Shown here one piece after another: positions 16,609-25,189 of a DNA stretch of 64,000 nucleotides. The stretch covers positions 1 through 64,000 of the forward strand of contig JAQGHQ010000496.1 in assembly GCA_028288765.1 (NCBI GenBank), written 5' to 3'. Each line of letters starts with the position of its first letter. The first letter of the stretch is position 1. The translations under genes and the position numbers were made by a program. The stretch is from Gemmataceae bacterium. GTDB taxonomy: Bacteria > Planctomycetota > Planctomycetia > Gemmatales > Gemmataceae. The notes beneath the pieces are model-generated. The model ran no database searches. It had not been told where the DNA came from and was given only the letters and a program-made list of their open reading frames with translations.

Positions 16609-17505
16609 TCAGGCCCGCAGCTCCGCCGCCGCCTTCTGTGCGGCGGCGACCACCTTTAGCTCCCAGTCCGGGTCGTCCGGGTGGAACGGGAACGTCACCC
16701 CCCGGGAACTGTTGACCACCGCCCCGAGGCCGTTCGGGAGATATGCGGCCTTCACGTCCGCCGCGGTCCCGCCCTGCGCCCCGTACCCGGGGACGAGGAA
16801 CCACACGCCCGGCAGCGCGGCCCGGAGCTCGCGCAGCTCCGCCGGGTGCGTCGCCCCGACCACCGCCCCCACGTCGCCGAGGCCACAGGCCCCGACGGTG
16901 GGGGCGTTCCAGTTCGCCACCGCGTCCGCGACGTGACGATACACCGGCTTCCCGTCGCACACCAGATCCTGGAACAACCCGGCCCCGGGATTGCTCGTGC
17001 GGACGAGGACGAACACGCCGCGATCGGCAGCCTTCGCGGCGGACAGGAACGGCTCGACGGCGTCGCGGCCGAGATAGGGATTGATGGTCAGTGAGTCGGC
17101 GTCCCACACCGGAACGGTTTTGCCCTCGATGGTGCAACCGGCGAAGGCGGCGTCGGCGTAGGCGGTCGCGGTACTGGCGATGTCCCCGCGCTTGGCGTCG
17201 AGGATGGTGACGAGATCCATCAGCCTGGCTTCGCGAAGCAAGAGCTGAAGGAACTCCAGCCCCTTCGGACCGGCCAATTCGAAGAACGCGGCCTGGGGCT
17301 TCACCACGCCGGCAAACGGCCGGACCAACTCCAATACCTTCCGCCCGAACTCCCAGAACCCGACGGCGGCCTTCTCTTCCAGGGGAGCGTCGCGGAGCCT
17401 GTCCCGGATCGCCTTCGGGAGCATCTCCCAGCGGGGGTCGATTCCCACACAAAGCGGGCCTTTACGGCGGACGGCGTCGGCGAGACGGTCGGCGAACGAA
17501 GCCAT
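16609..17505 (-). CDS. pyrF: Orotidine 5'-phosphate decarboxylase
   Basis: PyrF removes CO2 from OMP to give UMP, the last step of de novo pyrimidine synthesis, in the cytoplasm. At 298 residues it is the longer (type 2) form. The substrate motif GIDPRW is at 21-26, and the catalytic D-x-K-x-x-D motif is ILDAKRGDIA at 101-110 with K105. VVNSSRGVTFPF near the C-terminus is the phosphate-binding loop. The ATG at 17505 gives the expected N-terminus. The gene heads a probable operon with DUF3634 and the SnoaL-like protein. A large palindrome at 17518-17607 separates it from the PPC gene upstream. Confidence 0.93.
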   Translation of the reverse strand: MASFADRLADAVRRKGPLCVGIDPRWEMLPKAIRDRLRDAPLEEKAAVGFWEFGRKVLELVRPFAGVVKPQAAFFELAGPKGLEFLQLLLREARLMDLVTILDAKRGDIASTATAYADAAFAGCTIEGKTVPVWDADSLTINPYLGRDAVEPFLSAAKAADRGVFVLVRTSNPGAGLFQDLVCDGKPVYRHVADAVANWNAPTVGACGLGDVGAVVGATHPAELRELRAALPGVWFLVPGYGAQGGTAADVKAAYLPNGLGAVVNSSRGVTFPFHPDDPDWELKVVAAAQKAAAELRA

Positions 17506-17517
17506 TCCAGTGACCCT

Positions 17518-17607
17518 GGCGAGCGGGGGGCGTGAGCCCCCCGAGTAAACCCGGACGCGCCCGGAGACGTGGCTGCGAACTCGGGGGGCTCACGCCCCCC
17601 GCTCGCC
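17518..17607. repeat. Perfect 29-bp inverted repeat with arms that are themselves palindromic
   Basis: The arms 17518-17546 and 17579-17607 are exact complements separated by 32 bases. Each arm contains GGGGGGCGTGAGCCCCCC, itself a hairpin, so the whole could form a cruciform. It occupies nearly all of the 110 bases between the PPC stop (17616) and the pyrF start (17505), so it would be in the 5' leader of pyrF if the two are co-transcribed. Confidence 0.9.
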
Positions 17608-17615
17608 CAAGCGAA

Positions 17616-19691
17616 TCATTTCTTGACCGTCACGAAGATCGGTTCACTCGCGTACCCGATCTTCACCACGAAGTTGATCGGGACGTAGGCCTGCACGCAG
17701 ATCGGCACGTCGGCGCACTCGGCGGCGTCCGGGGCGGCCTTCAGGACGATGTGCCCGACGCTCCCGGTCCCCAGGAGGGTCTTGCTCTTCCCGCCCACCA
17801 TCGTCACGCCCGGCGGGAGCGGGTTCCCGTGGACCCCGCCGAGATGCTGAAGGAGGACGTCGAGCGTCAGCCCCTTGTCGTAGTCCGGCCGGCGGACCAC
17901 CTCGACGTCGATCTTCACCTCCTCGCCCGGCTTCAGCGCCACCCGGGTCTGCTTCACCTTGACCTGCATCACGTCCGACGGGCCGGTCACGGCGGCGGCC
18001 TGCATCCCCGCGTCGAACCGCCCCCGCCCGCCGCCCGGGAAGTAGATCTCCTCGACCGCGACGGCCGGCCGGACGAGCGTCACCGGCTTCCCGGCCTCGT
18101 CGGCCGCGTCCGCCGTCCCGACCACGCCGACGACCGCCGCGTCGACCTTCGCGTCCGGGGCCGCGGACACCACGAGACAGCCCTGGGTCATGTTCGCGGG
18201 GACGGTCAGCGGGTTGACCGTCACCCCGGCCGGGAGCCCCGCCACCTCGACCTTCACCGGACCGGCGAACCCGTTCGCCCGGACCACCTGGACGTACCAC
18301 GCGGTCCGCGACCCGGGCCCGATCATCGCCTTCGACGGGTCGCACTTGAGCGTGAAGTCCGGGCGGGCGAAGTCGGCTTCGAGGTAGTACACGAACCCGT
18401 CGCCGCCCTTGTTGTTCAGGTCCCGGACGCGGACGACGTAATCCCCGTCGGCCGGCGGGGTGAAGATCAGCCCGGCGTCCTTCCCGTTCAGGTCGTCGTT
18501 CGACGCGACCACCTTCCCGTCCGGGGTCATCACGTCGAGCTGGGAGTCGAGCTGGCTCCGCAGGACGGTCCCGAACCGGCGGGCGAAGACTTCGAGCCGG
18601 ACCGCCTTGCCTTTCGCCGCCTTGAAGACGAAGTGATCGAGGTCGCGCTTCCCCCCGATGCGGCCGTTCACCCCGCCCGGGAGGGTGATCCGCGTCGCCT
18701 CCTTCGGGGTGTCATTCGGCTCCGCCTCGGTGACGAGTGGGAGCGGCGTGACCACCAGAGGCACCGGGTTCGTCTGCCCGCCGGGATAGGGCAGGGTGAC
18801 GAGGTGCGGCCCGGGCGTCTTCGGGGCCGTCACCGTCCAGGCCGGCCGGAGCAGCCGGGCCGACCCGACCGGCTCGACGGTCGTTTCCTGACCCGGGTTC
18901 GCGGCGAGCGGAAACAGGTGCCGGGCGTACGGCTTGTCGGTGACCGCCAGGGCGTAGGCCCAGCGGGGGTCGCCGTCGTACTTCGCGTCGCGGACCGCGA
19001 CCCGGTACTCGCCGTCCTTCGGCACCTTGAACTCGAGCACCGGGTCGGCGAAGTACCCGTCGTCGTTCGCGGCCAGCTCCTTGCCGTCCGCGTCGAACAC
19101 GGTGACCAGCGGGTCGGCGTGCTTCTGGAGGTCGTGGATCTTGTCCTGGATGCGGGCGCAGTACACCTCGAACGTCAGTACCTGCCCGGCCTTCGCGGCG
19201 AACTTGTAGTAGTCGACGTTCTCCGCCGCCTCGACCCGCCCGCACACGACCGCCGGGACCGGGATCGGCTGGGCCTTCGCCGGGAGATTGTTCCCCGGCA
19301 GTTCGGCCACCACCGGGTCGTCCACCACGACCAGCTGCCCGAGCGACGACAGGCCGACGGTGGAGGCGATCCGGAACTCTCGTACTCCCGGGGCGGCGTC
19401 GGCCGCGACCGTTATCTTCAGCTTGACCACCGGGACGACCGGGGGGAGCGCCTTGGGGTCGGCGGGCTTCGTGTCTTTCGCCGGGACGACCTCGGCGGTG
19501 ACGCCGGTCCCCCCGACGAGCACCTTGTACGCCCCGTGGAGGGTGCTCGTGCGGCAGTCGACGGTCACTTCGGACACGACCCCGCGCTGGACGGCCACCG
19601 GGGTGACGTGGGTGACCATCGGGAACGAGTTCTGGGCGGCCGCCGCGGCCGGGACCAGGGTCAGGACCAGCAGGCCGAGTGCCGCGCGCAT
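17616..19691 (-). CDS. Pre-peptidase C-terminal (PPC) domain protein
   Basis: This 691-residue secreted protein has a signal peptide (MRAALGLLVLTLVPAAAAAQ) and an N-terminal Ig-like region. Two PPC beta-sandwich domains follow. The first shows NVDYYKFAAKAGQVLTFEVY and a following VFDADGKELAANDD block; the second shows DLDHFVFKAAKGKAVRLEVF and VVASNDDLNGKDAGLIFTPP. More beta-rich sequence follows to the C-terminus. PPC domains usually accompany secreted peptidases, but no protease motif is visible. A paralogue of similar layout lies at 38257. Role unknown; probably cell-surface. Confidence 0.8.
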   Translation of the reverse strand: MRAALGLLVLTLVPAAAAAQNSFPMVTHVTPVAVQRGVVSEVTVDCRTSTLHGAYKVLVGGTGVTAEVVPAKDTKPADPKALPPVVPVVKLKITVAADAAPGVREFRIASTVGLSSLGQLVVVDDPVVAELPGNNLPAKAQPIPVPAVVCGRVEAAENVDYYKFAAKAGQVLTFEVYCARIQDKIHDLQKHADPLVTVFDADGKELAANDDGYFADPVLEFKVPKDGEYRVAVRDAKYDGDPRWAYALAVTDKPYARHLFPLAANPGQETTVEPVGSARLLRPAWTVTAPKTPGPHLVTLPYPGGQTNPVPLVVTPLPLVTEAEPNDTPKEATRITLPGGVNGRIGGKRDLDHFVFKAAKGKAVRLEVFARRFGTVLRSQLDSQLDVMTPDGKVVASNDDLNGKDAGLIFTPPADGDYVVRVRDLNNKGGDGFVYYLEADFARPDFTLKCDPSKAMIGPGSRTAWYVQVVRANGFAGPVKVEVAGLPAGVTVNPLTVPANMTQGCLVVSAAPDAKVDAAVVGVVGTADAADEAGKPVTLVRPAVAVEEIYFPGGGRGRFDAGMQAAAVTGPSDVMQVKVKQTRVALKPGEEVKIDVEVVRRPDYDKGLTLDVLLQHLGGVHGNPLPPGVTMVGGKSKTLLGTGSVGHIVLKAAPDAAECADVPICVQAYVPINFVVKIGYASEPIFVTVKK

Positions 19692-19998
19692 GGGATGCCT
19701 CGCGAAACACGCCCGGGGCGTTGCCCTGGGCTAAGTGCTGTCACCCCGTTGGGGTGAAACCAACCGGGGAGCGGAGCTCCATCTTCACCCCAACGGGGTG
19801 AGAGCGTTTAGTGCTGTGTCGACATCCACAAGGGGTTTGGTGTCTCAGGGATTTCAGCCTGAAAGGCTGAGAGCGCATCGCCCTGGGCTATGCGCTCCCA
19901 CCCCGTCGGGGTGAAAGAACCACATCCCACCGAGGATCTCGACAAAGCAAGCGTTTAGCCCAGGGCAACGCCCTGGGCCGGGGGAGGAGTTGCCTGGC
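19692..19998. repeat. Cluster of inverted repeats between two genes
   Basis: The outer arms 19717-19734 (GGCGTTGCCCTGGGCTAA) and 19955-19972 are exact complements. Inside are a pair 19743-19759 and 19785-19801 (CACCCCGTTGGGGTGAA and complement), a third copy of the same core near 19900-19916, and a small hairpin CAGCCTGAAAGGCTG around 19856-19870. The elements are nested and repeated, and no gene is seen in the interval. Confidence 0.8.
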
Positions 19999-20592
19999 TC
20001 ACTTCCCTTCCACGTACTCCTTCAACTCCAGGGCCGATTCGGTGCCCTGGATGGAAAACGTCGTCTTGACGATCCCCTTGCCGGCGACGAACCACTGCTT
20101 GAGGCTGGTTTTGGTCCCGGCGACGTCGATGTCCCCGGCCTCGACCAGGACGGCCTCGAAGTCCCCGGCCGCGACCTTCACCTTCGCCTTGTCGTCGGTG
20201 ATCTTGTACTCGCCCTTGACGGTCTGGGTGCCGACCTTGGAGTCGATCTTCCAGGCCTCGCCCTTTTTTACCGGGAGCGCCAGGATCTTGATCGGCGGGT
20301 CGACCTTGTCGTCCTTCACCTTCGCCCGGTAAACCCCGTCGGCCTTGACGAAGTACAGCTCGCTCGCCTTCGTCTGCCCGCCGACGATCACGTCCAGCTT
20401 GACGCAGTCCTCGGTACCGACCTTCTCGTTCCCGACGACGACGACGGTCACTTCCTGGCCGTCGGGCAGCTTGTACACCCACTTGGACTTGGGCTTGAGC
20501 GGGAACAGGTCGGTGCCCGGGGGCTGGGCCAAAGCCGTCCCGGCGACCAGGATCACCGCCGCCCCGATCACTAACCGCAAGGTCCGACGCAT
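19999..20592 (-). CDS. Secreted protein of unknown function
   Basis: This 197-residue protein has a signal peptide (MRRTLRLVIGAAVILVAGTALA) and a mature domain that looks beta-rich and soluble (PKSKWVYKLPDGQEVTVVVV onward). Repeated K-x-D patterns and an ending (FSIQGTESALELKEYVEGK) resemble planctomycete proteins that score polymer or lipid intermediates (DUF3108/TapB-like). I do not claim that assignment. The ATG at 20592 follows a CAGGAG ribosome-binding site at 8 bases. Confidence 0.65.
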   Translation of the reverse strand: MRRTLRLVIGAAVILVAGTALAQPPGTDLFPLKPKSKWVYKLPDGQEVTVVVVGNEKVGTEDCVKLDVIVGGQTKASELYFVKADGVYRAKVKDDKVDPPIKILALPVKKGEAWKIDSKVGTQTVKGEYKITDDKAKVKVAAGDFEAVLVEAGDIDVAGTKTSLKQWFVAGKGIVKTTFSIQGTESALELKEYVEGK

Positions 20593-20712
20593 CCGTGTAA
20601 CTCCTGAGTATGTCTCGTACTGGGACAGGCCCGGGCGCATCCCGGACGAACCGGGGTAGTATAGGCCGGGCGCGTGGGTCGGGTATGTCGGGGATCGGGC
20701 GTGTTGGGATCG

Positions 20713-20810
20713 GGGATCGCGCGGCGAGCGGGACGAGTGAGCCCCCCGCGGACACGAACGACCCGCCATCCCGTCACTCCATTCTCGGGGCTCACGCCGC
20801 GCGAGATCGG
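20713..20810. repeat. Imperfect inverted repeat in an intergenic region
   Basis: About 20713-20750 (GGATCGCGCGGCGAGCGG, then GTGAGCCCCCCG) pairs imperfectly with about 20784-20810 (CTCGGGGCTCACGCCGCGCG). The GTGAGCCCC core resembles the arm core at 17518-17607. The rest of the 20593-20836 gap shows nothing I can name. Confidence 0.5.
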
Positions 20811-20836
20811 ACACCCCCGCTCCCTCTATGCCCGTC

Positions 20837-22471
20837 TCACCGAAACACCGGCTCGGGCACCTTCTCCCCGCGGGCGGCTTTCGCCACGCCGCCCGCGTTC
20901 TTGAGCGGGGCGAGCAGCTTGAGGTCCGCCACCGGCTTTCCGCCGGCCCGCCACGCGGCCTTCGCCGCCACCCCGTCGGACGCCGAATAATACCCCTCGG
21001 GGGCGAACGCCAGCCAGTCGCCCTGTTCGCCGGTCCCGGCCCCGCTCCAGAACGTCGCCAGGAGCCGGGCGCCGGCGACGTCCCACAGCTTCACCGTCCC
21101 GTCGGCCCCGCCGCCCGCCACCCGCTTCCCGGCCGGGTCGACCGCGACCGCGAACACGGGCGACCCGGTGATCACGGCCTTCGTCTGGTCCCCGGCCTCA
21201 GGCTTGTACAACCGGATCGTGCCGTCGCCGCCGGCGGCGGCCGCGAGCGTGCCTTTCGGGTCGAGCGCGACCTCGTGCGTCGCGCCCCCCGGCCCGCCCG
21301 CCCGCCGCACCCGCTCGGCCGTCTTCGCGTCCCACCAACTCAGCTGCGTCTCGTACCCGGACGTGACCACCTGTTGCCCGTCCGGCCGCACGGCGACGGT
21401 GAGCACCTCCTGTTCCATCCCGCTGAACGTGACCAGCCCCTTCCCGGTGGCGGCGTCGACCACCCGCCCGGTCCGGTCCTTGCTCGCGGTCGCGTACCAG
21501 TCTCCCTTCGGGGAGAACGCGACCGCGTACACGAAGTCCGAGTGCCCGGTGAACGTGTGCAGCACCCCGGCCGTCTTCGCGTCCCACAGCCGGACCGTCT
21601 TGTCGAAACTGGCGGAGACGATCCGGGTGCCGTCCGGGCTCCACGACACGCCCGACACGGTATCGAGGTGGCCGCCGAGGGACGCGACGAGCTTCCAGTC
21701 CCTCGTGTCGAAGAGGCGGAGGTCGCCGCGGGCGGACGGCTGCCCGCCGGCGACGGCGAGGAGCGTGCCGTCGGGCGAGAACTTCAGGTCGTTCACCGCC
21801 CCGAGGACGTTGGTGAGCACCTTCGCCGGCTTCGCGGCGTCGAGGTCCCAAACGGTGACGCGGCCGTAGGTCCCGGTGGCGAGCTGCCTGCCGTCCGGAG
21901 AGAACGCGACCGCGGCGACCGGCGGGAGCGGGCCGACCGGGAGCGTGACGTCCAGCGGGCCGGGCGTGGCAACGGTCTTCGGCAGGGCGGCCTTTGTGGC
22001 GAACGTGACGTCGAGCTTGCGGACCTTTGCGGGCGTGGCCGGTCTCGCGATTGTGGCGTCGTCGTCCTTCGGCCGGGTGCCTTCCGGCGTGCCGGCCGCG
22101 ACCCACTTGCGGATGGTCGCAACGTCCGCGGCCGGGAGCGGGTCGGCGTCGAGCGGCATGGCCCGCTTCTTGTCCTTGCTCGTGAGCAGCGTGACGATCA
22201 GCGACTCGTCCGGCTTTCCGGGCACGAGGACCGGGACCTTCCCGCCCTTCCGGACGAGATCAGGCTGATCGAGCGCGAGGCCGGCGGACACGTCGGGTTC
22301 GGACAGTTTCCGTTCGCTGTGGCAGACCGTGCAGTGCTTCCGCAGGACCGGCCGCACGTCTCCCCAGTAGGTGGGGTCGGCGGCCCGGGCGGGCGCGGGA
22401 TTCACCACAAAGACACAAAGGAGGCACAAAGGACCACAAAGAAAACGAATCAGGTCTGATGCGATTCTCAT
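20837..22471 (-). CDS. Cytochrome-c-like (PSCyt1) and WD40 repeat protein
   Basis: This 544-residue secreted protein has a signal peptide, then a haem-binding motif CTVCH at 47-51 in a planctomycete cytochrome-like domain (YWGDVRPVLRKHCTVCHSE). From about residue 185 to the end there are several WD40 blades, for example VAFSPDGRQLATGTYGRVTV, VSWSPDGTRIVSASFDKTVR and KRVAGGGADGTVKLWDV. It is probably periplasmic. The start codon and residues 1-25, including most of the signal peptide (FLCGPLCLLCVFVVNP), are read through the palindromic repeat at 22398-22521. It lies 54 bases downstream of the DUF1549/1553 gene, its likely partner; the DUF1501 gene that often accompanies this pair is not here. 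Confidence 0.85.
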   Translation of the reverse strand: MRIASDLIRFLCGPLCLLCVFVVNPAPARAADPTYWGDVRPVLRKHCTVCHSERKLSEPDVSAGLALDQPDLVRKGGKVPVLVPGKPDESLIVTLLTSKDKKRAMPLDADPLPAADVATIRKWVAAGTPEGTRPKDDDATIARPATPAKVRKLDVTFATKAALPKTVATPGPLDVTLPVGPLPPVAAVAFSPDGRQLATGTYGRVTVWDLDAAKPAKVLTNVLGAVNDLKFSPDGTLLAVAGGQPSARGDLRLFDTRDWKLVASLGGHLDTVSGVSWSPDGTRIVSASFDKTVRLWDAKTAGVLHTFTGHSDFVYAVAFSPKGDWYATASKDRTGRVVDAATGKGLVTFSGMEQEVLTVAVRPDGQQVVTSGYETQLSWWDAKTAERVRRAGGPGGATHEVALDPKGTLAAAAGGDGTIRLYKPEAGDQTKAVITGSPVFAVAVDPAGKRVAGGGADGTVKLWDVAGARLLATFWSGAGTGEQGDWLAFAPEGYYSASDGVAAKAAWRAGGKPVADLKLLAPLKNAGGVAKAARGEKVPEPVFR

Positions 22472-22521
22472 TTGTGTTCTTCGTGGTCTTTGTGTGATCT
22501 TCGTGCCTTTGTGGTGAATCC
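22398..22521. repeat. CACAAAG-type inverted repeat that overlaps a gene start
   Basis: The left arm (from 22398) reads GGATTCACCACAAAGACACA and continues with CACAAAGGACCACAAAG. The right arm ends at 22521 with CTTTGTGGTGAATCC. The same family occurs at 57927-58241 and, decayed, near 12262-12310. It fills the gap between the stop of the DUF1549/1553 gene (22526) and the next gene, whose ATG (22471) is inside it. Confidence 0.9.
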
Positions 22522-22525
22522 GTCT

Positions 22526-24979
22526 TCACCGATTGAACAAAAACTCCCGGCTGTTGATGAGCACCCAGAGCAAGTCCTGAAGCCCCTCACGGATGGTCGG
22601 GGCGGATTTCACCCAGCCCTCGGCCTTGGCCAGCTCGTCCTTCGACGGCCGGCGGGACCAGGTCGCCAGGTACAGCTCCTCGATTGCCTTCGGGACCGGC
22701 GTCTTGTCCGTCACCAGCTTCTCGACCCGGCCGGTCTTGTCGGCGATCTTCTTGTTCAGGAAGTCGCCGTTGAGCAGGTGCATCGCCTGGGCGATGTTCG
22801 GCCTGGTCGTCCGCTCGCATTCGCACAGCACCTGCCGGGCCGGGCGGCCGAACGTGTCCATCAGGTACGACTTCACCTCGCTATCCGGCAGTTGGATCGC
22901 CCGGGTGCCGGCGGGCAGGCCCGTGTACTTCTCCCGCGTCCCGGTCGCGAGGTCGATCGCGTCGGCCGTCTGCTCGGCCGTCAGCCGTTTGACCGTGTAT
23001 CGTGTGAAGTGGATGTTCGCCCCGTCGGCCGCGTTCCCCGGGGTCTGGGCCGCGTCGAGCTGGTACGCCCGGCTGGTGAAGATCGTCCGCAACAGGTGTT
23101 TGAGGTCGAACTTGGCCTTCACGAAGTCGGCGGCGAGGGCGTCCAACAGCTCGGGGTTGCTCGCCGGGTTCGTCGCCCGCATGTCGTCGAGCGGCTCGAC
23201 CAGCCCGCGGCCCATCAGGTAGCCCCAGAACCGGTTCACGACGTTCCGGCTGAACATCCGGTTGCTCGGGGCGGTCAGCCAGTCGGCCAGTTTCTTGCGG
23301 CGGTCGAACTCGTCTTCCCAGGCCGCAGCCGGGTTCCCGTCGAGCGGGAGCGGCTTGACCACCACCCGCTTGCGGGGGTGCGTCGCCTCACCCGCCGGGC
23401 GGAGGAACACGACCGTTTCCTGGCCGAACAGCCCGAACTCCTGGCTGTTCTTCGTCCCGAGCCGGGAGAAGAAGGCCGTCATCCCGTAGTAGTCGTCCTG
23501 GCTCCACTTCTCGAACGGGTGGTGGTGGCACTTGGCGCACCCGATCCGGATGCCGAGGAATACCTGGGCGGTGGTCTCGGCCCAGTCCTCGGACGTGCGG
23601 CCGATCTGGTAGAAGTTCGCCGGCCCGTCGATGAACGTGCTGCCCTCGGCGGTCACGATCTCGCGGGCGAAGGCGTCCACCGGCACGCCGTCGCGGATCT
23701 GCGCCCGGACCCAGTTGTGGAAGCTCCACATCCCCTTTTCCTGCAGCGCGGTCCGGTTGATCCGCAGCAGGTCGCCCCATTTCAAAGCCCACCAGTCGGT
23801 GAACTCGCCGCGGTCGAGAACCCTGTCGACCGCCTTCTCGCGCTTCTTCGGGTCCGTGTCCGCGAGGAACGCCCGGACCTCCTCGGGGGTCGGGAGCGTC
23901 CCGATGGCGTCGAGGGAGAGCCGGCGGAGGAACGCCTCGTCGGAGCAGAGCGGCGACGGGACGAGGCCGAGGTCTTTCCACTGGGCGATGAGTTTCTGGT
24001 CGATGAAGTTGTTCGCCGGGACCGCGGGGTAGGTCGCGACCCGGGCGAACGGCAGGGTGACCTGCGACACTTCCGCCTGCCCGCCGAACCGGATCATCAC
24101 GTGCGTCCCGCCGGTCGCCTTGGCGGTGATCAGCCCGCCCGGGGTGACCCCGGCGACCGAGTCGTTCAGGGCGTCGAACTGGGCGACGGCGGTGACGTCT
24201 TCGCGCCGCCCGTCGGACCAGGTGGCGGTGACCGCGAGCTGTTGCTGCTCGCCGGGCACCATCACCCGCGCCGGCGGGAAGACGTCCATCTTCGTGACGT
24301 ATGGATCTTGCGCCCCGGGGGCGGGGGCGCCGTCTTCGAGCCAGGTCTTGATGCGAATGTAGTCGCGGCGGCCGGGCTTCAGCCGCTCGCCGCCGCCGTG
24401 CTCCATCACGAGTGCGGGCTTCGCCAGGAAGATGCTCCGCTCCGGGTCGTTCGGGACGACCCGCCGGCCCTCGTTGCTCTGCACGATCTGGGCGTAATCG
24501 GAGGCCGGGTCGAACGCGAACAGGCTCAGCCGGAACCCGCCCTTGCCGTGCTGCGACCCGTGGCACCCGCCGCCGTTGCACCCGGTCTTGGTCAGGATCG
24601 GCTCGATCTCGCGGGCGAAGCTGACCGGGACGTCGGCCGCCGCCTTCTCGGCCGTGACCGGTATCGCGGCCGTCGCCCCGGCGGCCGCGACGGTGATCGT
24701 GGTGGTGCCGTCGCCCGCGGGACGGACGACGCCGGTCCTGTCCGCGGCGGCGGTCGCCGGGCCGGCGCTGGTGTACGCGGCGGCCCGGGTGAGGTCCCAC
24801 TTGCGGCCGTCGGCCCACACCCCGAGGACGATCAGCTGTTGCTCGTCGCGCGGCCCGGACAACTTCACTTCTTTGGGGTAAACGACGAGTTCCTTCGCCG
24901 GGCCGGGGGGCATATCGGCGGCGAATGCGGGCGCGCAAACGGCGACCAGCGCGACGGCAAAAAGGGCTCGGGAGGGCAT
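22526..24979 (-). CDS. DUF1549 / DUF1553 (PSCyt2-PSD1) cytochrome-like protein with Ig-like domain
   Basis: This 817-residue protein has a signal peptide (MPSRALFAVALVAVCAPAFA) and an N-terminal Ig-like domain. A first cytochrome-like motif follows (GCNGGGCHGSQHGKGGFRLS). The DUF1549 region is next (DEAFLRRLSLDAIGTLPTPE), with CAKCHHHPFEKW as the haem motif (CxxCH), and then DUF1553 (NVVNRFWGYLMGRGLVEPLD) up to the end (LLWVLINSREFLFNR). These proteins are a planctomycete hallmark, secreted and possibly redox-active on polysaccharide substrates; the substrate is unknown. The gene precedes the WD40/PSCyt1 gene in the same orientation, 54 bases apart. Confidence 0.9.
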   Translation of the reverse strand: MPSRALFAVALVAVCAPAFAADMPPGPAKELVVYPKEVKLSGPRDEQQLIVLGVWADGRKWDLTRAAAYTSAGPATAAADRTGVVRPAGDGTTTITVAAAGATAAIPVTAEKAAADVPVSFAREIEPILTKTGCNGGGCHGSQHGKGGFRLSLFAFDPASDYAQIVQSNEGRRVVPNDPERSIFLAKPALVMEHGGGERLKPGRRDYIRIKTWLEDGAPAPGAQDPYVTKMDVFPPARVMVPGEQQQLAVTATWSDGRREDVTAVAQFDALNDSVAGVTPGGLITAKATGGTHVMIRFGGQAEVSQVTLPFARVATYPAVPANNFIDQKLIAQWKDLGLVPSPLCSDEAFLRRLSLDAIGTLPTPEEVRAFLADTDPKKREKAVDRVLDRGEFTDWWALKWGDLLRINRTALQEKGMWSFHNWVRAQIRDGVPVDAFAREIVTAEGSTFIDGPANFYQIGRTSEDWAETTAQVFLGIRIGCAKCHHHPFEKWSQDDYYGMTAFFSRLGTKNSQEFGLFGQETVVFLRPAGEATHPRKRVVVKPLPLDGNPAAAWEDEFDRRKKLADWLTAPSNRMFSRNVVNRFWGYLMGRGLVEPLDDMRATNPASNPELLDALAADFVKAKFDLKHLLRTIFTSRAYQLDAAQTPGNAADGANIHFTRYTVKRLTAEQTADAIDLATGTREKYTGLPAGTRAIQLPDSEVKSYLMDTFGRPARQVLCECERTTRPNIAQAMHLLNGDFLNKKIADKTGRVEKLVTDKTPVPKAIEELYLATWSRRPSKDELAKAEGWVKSAPTIREGLQDLLWVLINSREFLFNR

Positions 24980-25189
24980 GGCGAAACCCCGGTGGGATTG
25001 GGGCCGGGTGGTGCGGTCAGGCGGGCCGGGGCACTGGCGTCCCCGGAGGTGCGGCGGGCGGCTCTCAGAAATCGTCCCGGATAACCATCTCGGAGTCAAG
25101 GATAACCGTCCGAGTTCGGCAGGCTTCGGGTGCCCCGGCGGTTGCCGGGGGACTTCGAGTCTCCGACGCGATCGGGCCCGAACCGAGCG

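Noticed and set aside
17644-18345. Arg/Gly-rich open frames on the same strand as the PPC gene
   Set aside because: They are alternative-frame shadows of the PPC gene, typical of very GC-rich codon use, with no domain or signal.
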